A stretch of DNA of 64,000 nucleotides from contig NZ_LGUI01000004.1 in NCBI RefSeq assembly GCF_002891295.1, positions 496,001-560,000 of the forward strand, written 5' to 3'. The notes beneath the pieces were generated by a model. That model ran no database searches. It was not told the DNA's origin and saw only the letters and a program-made list of their open reading frames with translations. Shown here in pieces: positions 33,565 to 43,000 of this stretch. The first letter of the stretch is position 1; each line of letters opens with the position of its first letter. The stretch comes from Streptomyces eurocidicus (GTDB lineage Bacteria > Actinomycetota > Actinomycetes > Streptomycetales > Streptomycetaceae). Position numbers and translations under genes: made by a program.

Positions 33565-34032
33565 GTGAGGATCTCAGCCAAGTCCGACTACGCGTTGCGC
33601 GCCATGGCGCAGCTCGCCCGTGACGGCGCGGACGGCTCCCCGGTCAAGGCGGGCCGGCTGGCGTCCGAGCAGGACATCCCGCTGAAGTTCCTCCAGGGCG
33701 TGCTCTCCGAGCTCAGGCGCGCCCGGCTGGTGCACAGCACCCGGGGCCCCGAAGGCGGCTTCGTCCTGGCCCGCCCGGCGGCGGAGATCACGCTCGCCGA
33801 CGTCTACCGGGCGATCGACGGGCCGCTGATCAACGTCCGCGACACCCGGCTGTCCGACATCGGGTACGCCGGGCCCGCCGAGCCGCTGCGCGAGCTGTGG
33901 ATGGCCGCGCGCAGCAGCCTCCGCAACGTCCTGGAGCAGGTCACCCTGGCCGACCTGGACGCCGGCGCGCTGCCCGCCGCCGTCACCGAACTCGCCGAGC
34001 AGTACCGGCGCGACGTGCGCACGTACTCCTGA
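33565..34032 (+). CDS. Rrf2-family transcriptional regulator without cysteines
   Basis: A 155-residue winged-helix regulator opening MRISAKSDYALRAMAQLARD, with IPLKFLQGVLSELRRARLV as recognition region and the GPEGGFVLARP wing. It has no Cys, so it is not an iron-sulfur sensor of the IscR/NsrR type; it is closer to CymR, which controls cysteine and sulfur genes. Its position between a flavoprotein and the sulfate-activation operon fits that. GTG 33565 is the start. Confidence 0.92.
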   Translation: MRISAKSDYALRAMAQLARDGADGSPVKAGRLASEQDIPLKFLQGVLSELRRARLVHSTRGPEGGFVLARPAAEITLADVYRAIDGPLINVRDTRLSDIGYAGPAEPLRELWMAARSSLRNVLEQVTLADLDAGALPAAVTELAEQYRRDVRTYS

Positions 34033-34060
34033 CGCGGCACAGGCCGCCGGAGCGCGAAAG

Positions 34061-34091
34061 GGCGGGGCCGGGGAACTTCCCCGGCCCCGCC
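34061..34091. terminator. Bidirectional terminator
   Basis: A 15-base perfect stem (34061-34075 and 34077-34091) with GAACTTC at the tip, between the convergent Rrf2 and cysNC genes. Confidence 0.85.
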
Positions 34092-34119
34092 CCGCCCGGT
34101 CGGTACTGCGGCCGACCGA

Positions 34120-36027
34120 CTACAGCACGCCCATCTCCCCCAGCTTCCCCACCAGTACCTCGACGGCCTCCTCCGGCGCGCAGGCCGTCGTGTCGATCCG
34201 GACGTCGGGCCGTTCCGGCGCCTCGTACGGGGAGTCGATGCCCGTGAAGTCGCGGACCTCGCCCGCGCGGGCGCGCCGGTAGAGGCCCTTGGGGTCGCGG
34301 GCCTCCGCGACGGCCAGCGGTGTGTCCACGTACACCTCGCAGAACTCGTCCGCCGCCACCAGGCCGCGCGCGAGGTCCCGCTCCGCGCGGAACGGCGAGA
34401 TGAAGGAGACGATCGTGATCAGGCCCGCGTCGGCCATGAGGGCCGCGACCTCGGCGACCCGCCGGATGTTCTCGGCCCGGTCCGCCGCGCCGAAGCCCAG
34501 GTCGCGGCAGAGGCCGTGGCGGACGTTGTCGCCGTCCAGGAGGTAGGTGCGCTTGCCCAGGGCGTGCAGGCGCTTCTCCAGGAGGTTGGCGATCGTCGAC
34601 TTCCCCGAGCCGGACAGCCCCGTCAGCCACACCACGCACGGCCGGTGACCGGCCGCGGCGGCGCGCTCCGCCTTGCCGACGTCGACGGCCTGCCAGTGCA
34701 GGTCGCCGGTGGCCCGCAGGGGCGTGCGGAGCATGCCGGCGCCCACGGTCGTACGGGTGAGGCGGTCGATGACGATGAAGCCGCCGGTGTGGCGGTTGCC
34801 GTCGTACGGGTCGTGGGCGATCGGCTGGTCGAGCACCAGCTCGCAGTGGCCGATGGCGTTGAGGCCCAGCTCGGCGCCCGGCCGGCGCTCCAGGGTGTTG
34901 ACGTCGACGACGTGGTCGATCCGGGCGACCGTGGCGCCGACCGTGCGGGTGCCGCTCTTGACGAGGTACGCGCGGCCCGGGACCAGTGGCGTCTCCGCCA
35001 TCCACACCAGGTGCGCGGCGAACCGGTCGGCGACGGCGGCGGGTTCGCCGGCGGCGCACAGCAGGTCGCCGCGGCTCGCGTCGATCTCGTCGGCGAGGGT
35101 GAGGGTGACGGCCTGGCCGGTGACCGCCTCGGCCAGGTCGCCGTCCCAGCCGGCGATGCGGCCGACGGTGCTGGTGGTGCCGGCGGGCAGGACGCGCACC
35201 GGGTCGCCGGGCCGTACGGTGCCCCCGGCGATCGTGCCGGAGAAGCCCCGGAAGTCGGAGTCGGGGCGGTTGACGTACTGCACGGGCATCCGGAAGGGAC
35301 CCTCGGCGGCGGCCGTCTCGCCGCCGGCCGGGACGACGGTCTCCAGGTGCCCCATGAGGGTGGGGCCGGTGTACCAGGGCGTGTGCGGGCTGCGGTCGAC
35401 GATGTTGTCGCCGTTGAGCGCGGACGTCGGCACGCAGGTGACGTCCGTGAGGCCGAGCTCCCCGGCGAACTCCCGGTACTCGCGGCAGATGCCGTCGAAG
35501 ACGCCCTGGTCGTAGCCGACGAGGTCCAGCTTGTTCACGGCGAGGACGACGCTGCGGATGCCGAGCAGGGACACCAGGTAGCTGTGGCGCCGGGTCTGGG
35601 TGAGGACGCCCTTGCGGGCGTCGACGAGGATCACGGCGAGGTCGGCGGTGGACGCGCCGGTGACCATGTTCCGGGTGTACTGCTCGTGCCCCGGGGTGTC
35701 GGCGACGATGAACTTCCGCTTGTCCGTGGTGAAGAAACGGTACGCCACGTCGATGGTGATGCCCTGCTCGCGCTCGGCGGCCAGGCCGTCCACCAGCAGC
35801 GCGAGGTCCAGGTCACCGCCCCGGGTGCCGGACCGCGCGGAGTCGGCCTCCAGGGCGGCGAGCTGGTCCTCGAAGACGAGGTGCGACTCGTACAGCAGCC
35901 GGCCTATGAGGGTGCTCTTGCCGTCGTCGACGCTGCCGCAGGTGATCAGCCGCAGCAGGTCCTTGCGCTCGTGCCCGCGCAGGTACTCCTCGATGTCACC
36001 GATCGCGGCGCTCGTGGGGGTGGCCAT
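34120..36027 (-). CDS. cysNC: Sulfate adenylyltransferase large subunit fused to APS kinase (CysN-CysC)
   Basis: A 635-residue bifunctional enzyme. The N-terminal GTPase (CysN) has GSVDDGKSTLIGRLL, DTPGHEQYTRNMVTGAS and NKLD; the beta-barrel follows to about residue 440. The C-terminal APS kinase (about 455-635) has GLSGSGKSTIANLLE, LLDGDNVRHGL and FISPFRAERD. Together with CysD it makes APS and then PAPS. Fusion of this kind (NodQ-type) is associated with PAPS supply to sulfotransferases. ATG 36027 overlaps the cysD stop (TGATG). Confidence 0.97.
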   Translation of the reverse strand: MATPTSAAIGDIEEYLRGHERKDLLRLITCGSVDDGKSTLIGRLLYESHLVFEDQLAALEADSARSGTRGGDLDLALLVDGLAAEREQGITIDVAYRFFTTDKRKFIVADTPGHEQYTRNMVTGASTADLAVILVDARKGVLTQTRRHSYLVSLLGIRSVVLAVNKLDLVGYDQGVFDGICREYREFAGELGLTDVTCVPTSALNGDNIVDRSPHTPWYTGPTLMGHLETVVPAGGETAAAEGPFRMPVQYVNRPDSDFRGFSGTIAGGTVRPGDPVRVLPAGTTSTVGRIAGWDGDLAEAVTGQAVTLTLADEIDASRGDLLCAAGEPAAVADRFAAHLVWMAETPLVPGRAYLVKSGTRTVGATVARIDHVVDVNTLERRPGAELGLNAIGHCELVLDQPIAHDPYDGNRHTGGFIVIDRLTRTTVGAGMLRTPLRATGDLHWQAVDVGKAERAAAAGHRPCVVWLTGLSGSGKSTIANLLEKRLHALGKRTYLLDGDNVRHGLCRDLGFGAADRAENIRRVAEVAALMADAGLITIVSFISPFRAERDLARGLVAADEFCEVYVDTPLAVAEARDPKGLYRRARAGEVRDFTGIDSPYEAPERPDVRIDTTACAPEEAVEVLVGKLGEMGVL

Positions 36028-36962
36028 CAGAAGTAGCCCTCCTGCTTCTTGCGTTCCATGGAGGCCGAGGAGTCGTGGTCGATCATCCGCCCCTGCCGCT
36101 CGGAGGTCGTCGCCAGCAGCATCTCCCGGATCACCTCCGGCAGGGTGCGGGCGGTGCTCTCCACGGCCCCCGTGAGGGGATAGCAGCCCAGGGTGCGGAA
36201 GCGGACGTCCCGGAGCCCGGGCCGCTCGCCCGGCCGGAGCGGGAAGCGCTCGTCGTCGACCATGACCAGGGTGCCGTCGCGCTCGACCACCGGGCGGGGC
36301 GCCGCCAGGTACAGCGGCACGATCGGCAGGTTCTCGCGGTGGATGTAGAGCCAGATGTCCAGCTCGGTCCAGTTGGACAGCGGGAACACCCGGACGCTCT
36401 CGCCGGGCGCCGTACGGGCGTTGTAGAGCCGCCACAGCTCGGGGCGCTGCCGCTTGGGGTCCCAGCGGTGCTGGGCGGAGCGGATGGAGAACACCCGCTC
36501 CTTGGCCCGGGACTTCTCCTCGTCCCGGCGGGCCCCGCCGAAGGCCAGGTCGAAGCCGTGGGCGTCCAGGGCCTGCTTGAGGCCCTCGGTCTTCCACATG
36601 TCGGTGTGCACCGACGAGCCGTGCGTGAAGGGGTCGATGCCCCGCTCGACGCACTCCGGGTTGCGGTGGACCAGCAGTTCCAGGTCCAGCTCGCGGGCCG
36701 TGCGGTCCCGGAACTCGATCATCTCGCGGAACTTCCACGTGGTGTCCACGTGCAGCAGCGGGAACGGCAGCCGTCCTGGGTGGAACGCCTTCCGGGCGAG
36801 GTGCAGCATCACCGTGCTGTCCTTGCCCATCGAGTAGAGCATCACGGGGCGCTCGCTCTCGGCCACCGCCTCCCGCAGGATGTGGATGCTCTCGGCTTCG
36901 AGCCGTTCGAGGTGGCCGATCGCGGCTCCGCCCCCGGCCCGTGTGCTGATGTCGGCCGTCAC
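36027..36962 (-). CDS. cysD: Sulfate adenylyltransferase small subunit
   Basis: A 311-residue ATP-sulfurylase subunit with the PP-loop variant SMGKDSTVMLHLARKAF, HVDTTWKF, GGARRDEEKSRAKER and the C-terminal SMERKKQEGYF. It forms the ATP sulfurylase heterodimer with CysN. GTG 36962 overlaps the cysQ stop by GTGA. No assimilatory reductase (cysH, cysI) is beside it, so the operon seems made for PAPS, not for cysteine. Confidence 0.96.
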   Translation of the reverse strand: MTADISTRAGGGAAIGHLERLEAESIHILREAVAESERPVMLYSMGKDSTVMLHLARKAFHPGRLPFPLLHVDTTWKFREMIEFRDRTARELDLELLVHRNPECVERGIDPFTHGSSVHTDMWKTEGLKQALDAHGFDLAFGGARRDEEKSRAKERVFSIRSAQHRWDPKRQRPELWRLYNARTAPGESVRVFPLSNWTELDIWLYIHRENLPIVPLYLAAPRPVVERDGTLVMVDDERFPLRPGERPGLRDVRFRTLGCYPLTGAVESTARTLPEVIREMLLATTSERQGRMIDHDSSASMERKKQEGYF

Positions 36963-37819
36963 CGTATGTCCCGTTCCCCCGTGCCGGTCCCGCCGGCGGT
37001 CGTCCTGAGTGCGTCGAGCAGTTCCCCGGCCAGCTCCGGCCGGCAGACCAGCAGGTCCGGCAGGTACGGGTCGGGGCGGTTGTAGCGCAGCGGCGAACCG
37101 TCGAGCCGGGACACGTGCAGCCCCGCCGCGGCGGCCGCTCCGGCCGGGGCGGCGGAGTCCCACTCGTACTGCCCGCCGGCGTGCACATAGGCGTGCGCCT
37201 CGCCGGTCAGGACCGCCATGGCCTTGGCGCCCGCCGACCCCATCGGCACCAGCTCCGCGCCGAGCCGCCCGGCGACCGCGGTCGCCGCGGCGGGCGGCCG
37301 GCTGCGGCTCACCAGGATGCGCAACGGCCCCTCGGGGGCCGGGGCGAGGGGTGCGGGCCCGCCCGTTCCGTGCACGGCCTCCCGGTCCGGCAGCGCCACC
37401 GCCGCCGCGACGGGGACGCCGTCCACGGCCAGGCACACGTGCACCGCCCAGTCGGCGCGCCCCTCGGCGTACTCACGGGTGCCGTCCAGCGGGTCGACGA
37501 TCCACACCCGGCTCGCCGCCAGGCGGGCCGGATCGGCCGCGCCCTCCTCCGACAGCAGCGCGTCGCCGGGCCGGTGCGCGGCGAGCGCGCGGGCCAGCCA
37601 CTGGTGGGCCACCGCGTCCCCGGCGGCGCCCAGCGCGGCGCCGGACAGCGCCCGTTCCGCGCGCACCGCCAGCAGCAGCCGGCCGGCACCGGCGGCCAGC
37701 TCCGCCGCCAACCGGTGATCGTCCGCCGGTGTTCCCCACTCCTCGGGCACGTCCACTCGGGATCCCAAACTGTCGATGTCCTCAGGAACACGGCCCGGCC
37801 GCTCGAAATCGCCCGGCAC
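36959..37819 (-). CDS. cysQ: 3'(2'),5'-bisphosphate nucleotidase
   Basis: A 286-residue inositol-monophosphatase-fold enzyme with the metal site LLSEEGA, WIVDPLDGTREYAEG and GGQYEWDSAAP. It removes the 3'-phosphate of PAP, the inhibitory by-product of sulfotransferases. First gene of the cysQ-cysD-cysNC operon, divergent from the thioesterase and sulfotransferase genes. The GTG at 37819 has a weak RBS; a later GTG is possible and would trim a poorly conserved tail. Confidence 0.92.
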   Translation of the reverse strand: MPGDFERPGRVPEDIDSLGSRVDVPEEWGTPADDHRLAAELAAGAGRLLLAVRAERALSGAALGAAGDAVAHQWLARALAAHRPGDALLSEEGAADPARLAASRVWIVDPLDGTREYAEGRADWAVHVCLAVDGVPVAAAVALPDREAVHGTGGPAPLAPAPEGPLRILVSRSRPPAAATAVAGRLGAELVPMGSAGAKAMAVLTGEAHAYVHAGGQYEWDSAAPAGAAAAAGLHVSRLDGSPLRYNRPDPYLPDLLVCRPELAGELLDALRTTAGGTGTGERDIR

Positions 37820-38103
37820 ACCGCGTACTTATCGAAAATCCATCGCCAATGCTATGCGGCGGCGGCCCGTGCGGTCGAGCGGGGCATTGCCCGGCACGCA
37901 TTGCCGCCCCCGGTTAGGGGGACGTTAGGGGCGGCCTAGGGGTTGGTCACCGGCAGTTCATCTGGCAGCGTCAATACCGGAAATATAGGCTTCACTTGGA
38001 CAACGGCCGGACCGACCAGTGTTCACAGGGGATGGTAACCCGGTATCCGACCACCGACCCGGATATGGCGCTGGTTCCCGTCTCGGAAGGACACCAGCCA
38101 ACA
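37820..38103. promoter_or_regulatory. Divergent promoter of the sulfation cassette with three 11-bp-spaced repeats
   Basis: GTTAGGG at 37913-37919, GTTAGGG at 37924-37930 and CCTAGGG at 37935-37941 lie at exact 11-bp period on one helix face. This is the arrangement bound by SARP-family activators. AT-richer sequence with possible -10 elements (AATATAGG near 37980) follows toward the thioesterase gene. Confidence 0.6.
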
Positions 38104-38895
38104 ATGTCAGCAACACCTGTGGACAGCGGCACCTGGGTACGCCGGTTCCATCCCTCGCCGGACGCCGGCACCCGCCTGGTCTGCTTCCCGCACGCCGGCG
38201 GCTCGGCGAGCTACTACTTCCCGGTCTCGGCCGCCATGTCGCCCTCCATCGAGGTGCTGGCACTGCAGTACCCCGGACGGCAGGACCGGCGCACCGACCC
38301 CCTGATCGAGAGCCTCCCCGAGCTCGCCGACCAGATCTTCACCGCCCTGCGGCCCTTCGCCGACCGGCCGCTGACGTTCTTCGGCCACAGCATGGGCGCG
38401 ACCCTCGCCTTCGAGGTCGCCACCCGGTTCGAGCAGGTCGGCGCCCCCGTCTCCGGCCTCTTCGTCTCCGGCCGGCGCGCCCCGTCCACGCACCGCACCG
38501 AGACCGTGCACCTGCGCTCCGACGACGGCATCGTGAGCGAGCTGCACCAGCTCAACGGCACCGACAGCGGCGTACTCGGCGACGAGGAGCTGCTGCGGAT
38601 GGTCCTGCCCGCGATCCGCGGCGACTACAAGGCCATCGAGACCTACCGCTACGAGCCCGGCCCCCCGCTCACCTGCCCGGTGCACGCCATGGTCGGCGAC
38701 GCCGACCCCAAGGCCACCCTCGACGAGGTCCGCGCCTGGCGCGACCACACCACCGGCCCCTTCGAATTCGAGGCGCTGCCCGGCGGGCATTTCTACCTCA
38801 ACCAATACCAGAAGGAGATCGTCAACCGGATCTCCGACCACATCGCCTGCGCGGCACAGCCCGAGAGTTTTCCGAGCACCCGGACCGGAAGGTAA
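38104..38895 (+). CDS. Type II thioesterase
   Basis: A 263-residue alpha/beta hydrolase with CFPHAGGSASYYF, the nucleophile GHSMGATLAFEVA, an Asp region VGDADPKAT and the catalytic His in GGHFYLNQ. Type II thioesterases clear wrong or stalled acyl groups from PKS carrier proteins. ATG 38104 gives the normal length; an ATG at 38065 would add 13 residues. It is eight bases upstream of the sulfotransferase gene, so both are surely co-transcribed. Confidence 0.93.
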   Translation: MSATPVDSGTWVRRFHPSPDAGTRLVCFPHAGGSASYYFPVSAAMSPSIEVLALQYPGRQDRRTDPLIESLPELADQIFTALRPFADRPLTFFGHSMGATLAFEVATRFEQVGAPVSGLFVSGRRAPSTHRTETVHLRSDDGIVSELHQLNGTDSGVLGDEELLRMVLPAIRGDYKAIETYRYEPGPPLTCPVHAMVGDADPKATLDEVRAWRDHTTGPFEFEALPGGHFYLNQYQKEIVNRISDHIACAAQPESFPSTRTGR

Positions 38896-38903
38896 TTGCA
38901 GCG

Positions 38904-39950
38904 ATGTCCGAACAGCGGCGCGACTCCGCCCCCGGCACATTCGTCATCTGCAGCGGGCGGTGCGGTTCCACCCTGATCGCCGATCTGCTCGCCGAGCATC
39001 CCGACATGACGCCGTTGCTGGAGTTCTTCGGCTCCCAGTATCAGGCGGGCATGGTGCAGAAACCCATGACCGGGCAGGAATTCTGGGAACTGCTCACCGC
39101 ACCGTGGATCTCGATGAACACCGCGCTGCGCATCGGCCGGGTCCCCAAAGAGGTCCGCTACGACGTCACCGGCCTGGACCCCGAGACCGAGCTGAGCGGC
39201 CTCCTCGGCTTCACCCTCCCCGCGCTCACCGAGGACCCCGACCGGCTCCTGGAGGAGCTGTCCCAGGTCGTCCCGGGCTGGGAGACCCAGCCTCTCGGCG
39301 CGCACTACCGGCGGTTCTTCACCCTGCTGACCCGGCACGCGGGCCGCCCCCGCTGGGTGGAGAAGTCCGCCACCTCCGGCGTCTTCGTCCACGACCTGCT
39401 GGACATGTTCCCGGACGCCCGGTTCGTCTACCTGACCCGCGACGTCGTGGACGTCTCCGTCTCCATGACCGGGCACCCCATGTTCCTCATGGCCGACCTC
39501 AGCATCGCCTTCCAGCAGCGCTGCGACGTCGACCCGTACCAGGCGGGCGGCGTCCCCGAGGGCTTCGAGGCCCCGGCCGACATGGACCACCTGATGCCGG
39601 AGAACCTCTCCCCGTTCGTCCTCGACTACCGCTCCGGCAGCGTGGAGTCCCTGATGAACCTCACCGGGCTCCAGGCCATGATGGCCAAGTACACCGACGA
39701 CGCGCTGAGCGGCCTCCCCGCCGACCGGGTGCACCGCATGGTCTACGAGGACCTGCTCGCCGACCCGCAGGGCGAACTCGGCGGCCTGGCCCGCTTCCTG
39801 GAGCTGACGGACGCCGAGGAGTGGGCACGGCGCTCCGCGACCCGCGTGGCCAAGCCGCGCGCGAAGGACCTCCAGGTGGACGCGGACGGCCGCGCCCAGC
39901 TGAAGGCGCTCTACGACGAGGTGTACGCCACCACCGAAGTGACGCGCTGA
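38904..39950 (+). CDS. PAPS-dependent sulfotransferase
   Basis: A 348-residue sulfotransferase of the Sulfotransfer_3 kind. The 5'-phosphosulfate loop is FVICSGRCGSTLIADLL at the N-terminus, EKSATSGVF and FVYLTRDVVDVSVSM give the 3'-phosphate site, and VYEDLLADPQ lies near the C-terminus. It moves sulfate from PAPS to a hydroxyl of the product or of a biosynthetic intermediate. The adjoining divergent operon supplies PAPS and removes PAP, which supports real use. An olefin-forming role like that of the curacin ST-TE pair is a less likely alternative. Confidence 0.92.
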   Translation: MSEQRRDSAPGTFVICSGRCGSTLIADLLAEHPDMTPLLEFFGSQYQAGMVQKPMTGQEFWELLTAPWISMNTALRIGRVPKEVRYDVTGLDPETELSGLLGFTLPALTEDPDRLLEELSQVVPGWETQPLGAHYRRFFTLLTRHAGRPRWVEKSATSGVFVHDLLDMFPDARFVYLTRDVVDVSVSMTGHPMFLMADLSIAFQQRCDVDPYQAGGVPEGFEAPADMDHLMPENLSPFVLDYRSGSVESLMNLTGLQAMMAKYTDDALSGLPADRVHRMVYEDLLADPQGELGGLARFLELTDAEEWARRSATRVAKPRAKDLQVDADGRAQLKALYDEVYATTEVTR

Positions 39951-39959
39951 CGCACCACG

Positions 39960-40005
39960 AACGGCGGGAGCCGGCCGGTCCGCGGACCGGCCGGCTCCCG
40001 CCGTT
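39960..40005. terminator. Bidirectional terminator, 46-bp perfect palindrome
   Basis: The whole 46 bases are self-complementary (centre between 39982 and 39983), between the convergent sulfotransferase and PKS genes. Confidence 0.9.
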
Positions 40006-40012
40006 CCCGGGC

Positions 40013-43000
40013 TCAGCCGTCCAGGTCCAGCGGCTCCAGCTCGCCGTCGAGGATGTCGAACAGCTCGTCCGCCGTCGCCGACTCCAGCGAACGCTCCTCC
40101 GCCGGGGGCGCGCCCAGCGCCTGCCAGGCGGAGGTCAGCGCGCGCAGCCGGGCCGCGATCCGGGCGTGCTCCTCCTCGTCCGGCCGCTCGCCCGCCACCG
40201 CCGTCTCCAGGCGCAGCAGCTCGTCCTCCAGCGACAGCCGCCGCGTCTCCTCCGCCGGGGCCAGCAGGGAGTCCAGGTACTCCGCGAGCACGTGCGCCGT
40301 CGGATAGTCGAAGATCAGCGTGGCCGGGAGCCGCAGCCCCGCGACCGTCTGCAGACGGTTGCGCAGCTCGACGGCCGACAGCGAGTCGAAGCCCAGCTGA
40401 CCGAACGCGCGGCCGGGCTCGACGGCCTCGGGACCCGGGTGCCCGAGCACCACGGCCACCTCGGTACGGACCAGCTCCAGGAGCGCCCGCTCCCGCTCCG
40501 CCCGGGTCAGGGCCGCGACCCGCTCGGCGAACGGCCGCTCCGCACCGGAGGCCGGCGCGGCGGCCGAGCGCCGGGCGGCGGCCCGGACGAGCCCGCGCAG
40601 CAGGTGCGGCACCGGGTCGGTACCGGCCTGGGCGCGTACGGCGGACACGTCCAGCCGCATCGGCACCAGGACGGCCCGGCCCGCCGGGTCGGGGGCGGCG
40701 CCGAGCCGCGCCAGACCGTCCGCCTCGGGCAGCGGCAGCATCCCGGAGCGCGCCATGCGGCGCAGGTCGGCGGCGCCGAGCTCCGCGCCCATGCCGCCGG
40801 GACCGTCCCACAGCCCCCAGGCCAGGGAGACCGCGGGGAGGCCGAGGTGGCGGCGGTGGACGGCGAGCGCGTCGAGGAACGCGTTGGCGGCCGCGTAATT
40901 GCCCTGCCCCGAAGCGTCGAAGACTCCCGCCACCGAGGAGAACAACACGAAGGCCGACAGACTCTCCATACCGGCGGTCAGCTCGTGCAGGTGCCAGGCC
41001 GCGTCGACCTTCGGACGGAAGACGACATCCAGACGCCCGGGAGTGAGGGAACTGATCACACCGTCGTCCAGGACACCGGCGGTGTGCACCACCGCCGACA
41101 GCTCGACACCTGCAAGCAACCCCTCCAGCGCCTGACGGTCCGACACATCACAGGCGGTGATGGTCACCTCGGCGCCGAGAGCCGTGAGTTCTTCGCGCAG
41201 CTCGGCCGCACCCGGGGTATCCGGGCCACGACGGCTCGTCAGCAACAGCTCACGCACACCGTGCTCGACCACCAGATGCCGGGCCACCAGCGCACCCAGA
41301 CCACCCGTACCACCCGTGACCAGCACCGTCCCAGCACCGTACCGGCCGGGGGCGGCGGGCGCGGCGTCAGTGGTGCGGGCCAGGCGGGGGACGAGCAGCG
41401 AGGCGCCGCGCAGGGCGAATTCGGGTTCGTCGGAGACGAGGGCGGTGGCGAGGGCAGTGGCCGTCCCGTCCGTCTCCGCCGCCTCGTCCAGGTCGATCAG
41501 TACGATCCTGCCCGGCTGTTCGGCCTGGGCCGCGCGCACCAGACCACGGACGGCGGCACCGGCCGGATCGACGGCCCGCTCGGCCGGGTGGCCGGTGGAG
41601 ACGGCACCCCGGGTGACGACCACGAGCCGGGCGGCGGCCCAGCGGTCGTCGGCGAGCCAGGTGCGCAGCACGTCGAGGACGGGTGCCGTGGCGGCACGTA
41701 CGGCGGCGGGCAGGCCGGTCCCGTCATGCGGGACGTGGGCGTCGAGGACCACGACGTCGGGGCGGGGACGGCCCGCGACGGCCCCCGAGAGGTCCGCGAG
41801 CTCCTCGGTCCGCAGCCCGGCGGCGCGCAGGGCCGCAGCCAGGGGCTGCCGCTGCCCGCCTTCGCCCAGAACGGCCCAGACGTCCTCGTTCCGTGCGGTG
41901 GTGGCCCCGTCCGAGGCGGCGGCGGTCCACTCGACGTGGAACAGGCTGTCCCGGCCCGCAGCAGCCGGTTCGAGGTCGGCCGGCCGGAGCGACAGGGACG
42001 CCACTGACGCCACGGGCGCGCCCGACACGTCGGCGGCCTCCAGCGCCACACCACCCGGGGCGGGGGCGACCCGCACCCGCAGCGCGGTGGCGCCGGTCGC
42101 GTGGAGGGTGACGCCCGACCAGGCGAAGGGGAGTTCGGCACGGCTTTCGGAGCCCCCCAGCCCGATGGCGTGCAGGGCCGCGTCCAGCAACGCCGGGTGG
42201 AGCCCGTACGCGGCGGCGTCCGTACCCTCCGGCAGGGCCACCTCCGCGTAGACCTCGTCGGCGCCGCCGCCGCTCCAGGCCGCCGTCAGGCCCTGGAAGA
42301 CGGGGCCGTAGTCCAGGCCGAGGGCGGCGAAGCGGTCGTAGAGGTCCTCGACGGCCAGGGGCGCGGCCCCGGCGGGCGGCCACTCGGAGAACGCGTACGC
42401 CGGCTGCCGGGCCTCCGGAGCCAGCGCACCGGAGGCGTGCCGCACCCAGGTGCCGTCGCCCTCGCGCCGGGAATGGACCGCCAGGGAACGGCGGCCGTCG
42501 GCGTCGGGCGCGCCGACGGAGACGCGCAGCTGCACACCGTCGCGCTCGGGGAGGACGAGAGGCGCTTCGAGGGTCAGCTCGTCGACGGTCGCGCACGCGC
42601 AGTCGTCGGCGGCCCGGACGGCCAGCTCGACGAAGGCGGTACCGGGGAGAACGGCCACGCCCCCGACCGCGTGCTCGGCCAGCCACGGGTGCGTACGCAG
42701 CGACAGCCGTCCGGTGAACAGCTGCCCCTCCGGCAACTCGACGGCCGCGCCGAGCAGCGGATGCCCGGCCTCGCCCAGCCCGGCGGCGGTGACGTCACCG
42801 GGCTCGGTCTCCGACGCGCTGAGCCAGAAGTGCTGGTGCTGGAAGGGGTAGGTGGGGAGGTCGGTGAGGGCGGCGCCGGTGCCGGAGAAGAAGGCGGACC
42901 AGTCGACGCGGGCGCCGGTGATGTGGAGGCGGCCGAGGGCGGTGACGAGGGAGGTCGGCTCGGGGCGGTCCTTACGGAGGGCCGGGATGAAGGCGACGTC

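Noticed and set aside
33565..34032. Rrf2 protein as an iron-sulfur sensor
   Set aside because: The protein has no cysteine.
36027..37819. cysD/cysQ as part of the ordinary cysteine-assimilation operon
   Set aside because: No APS/PAPS reductase, sulfite reductase or sulfate transporter is beside them, while a sulfotransferase is.
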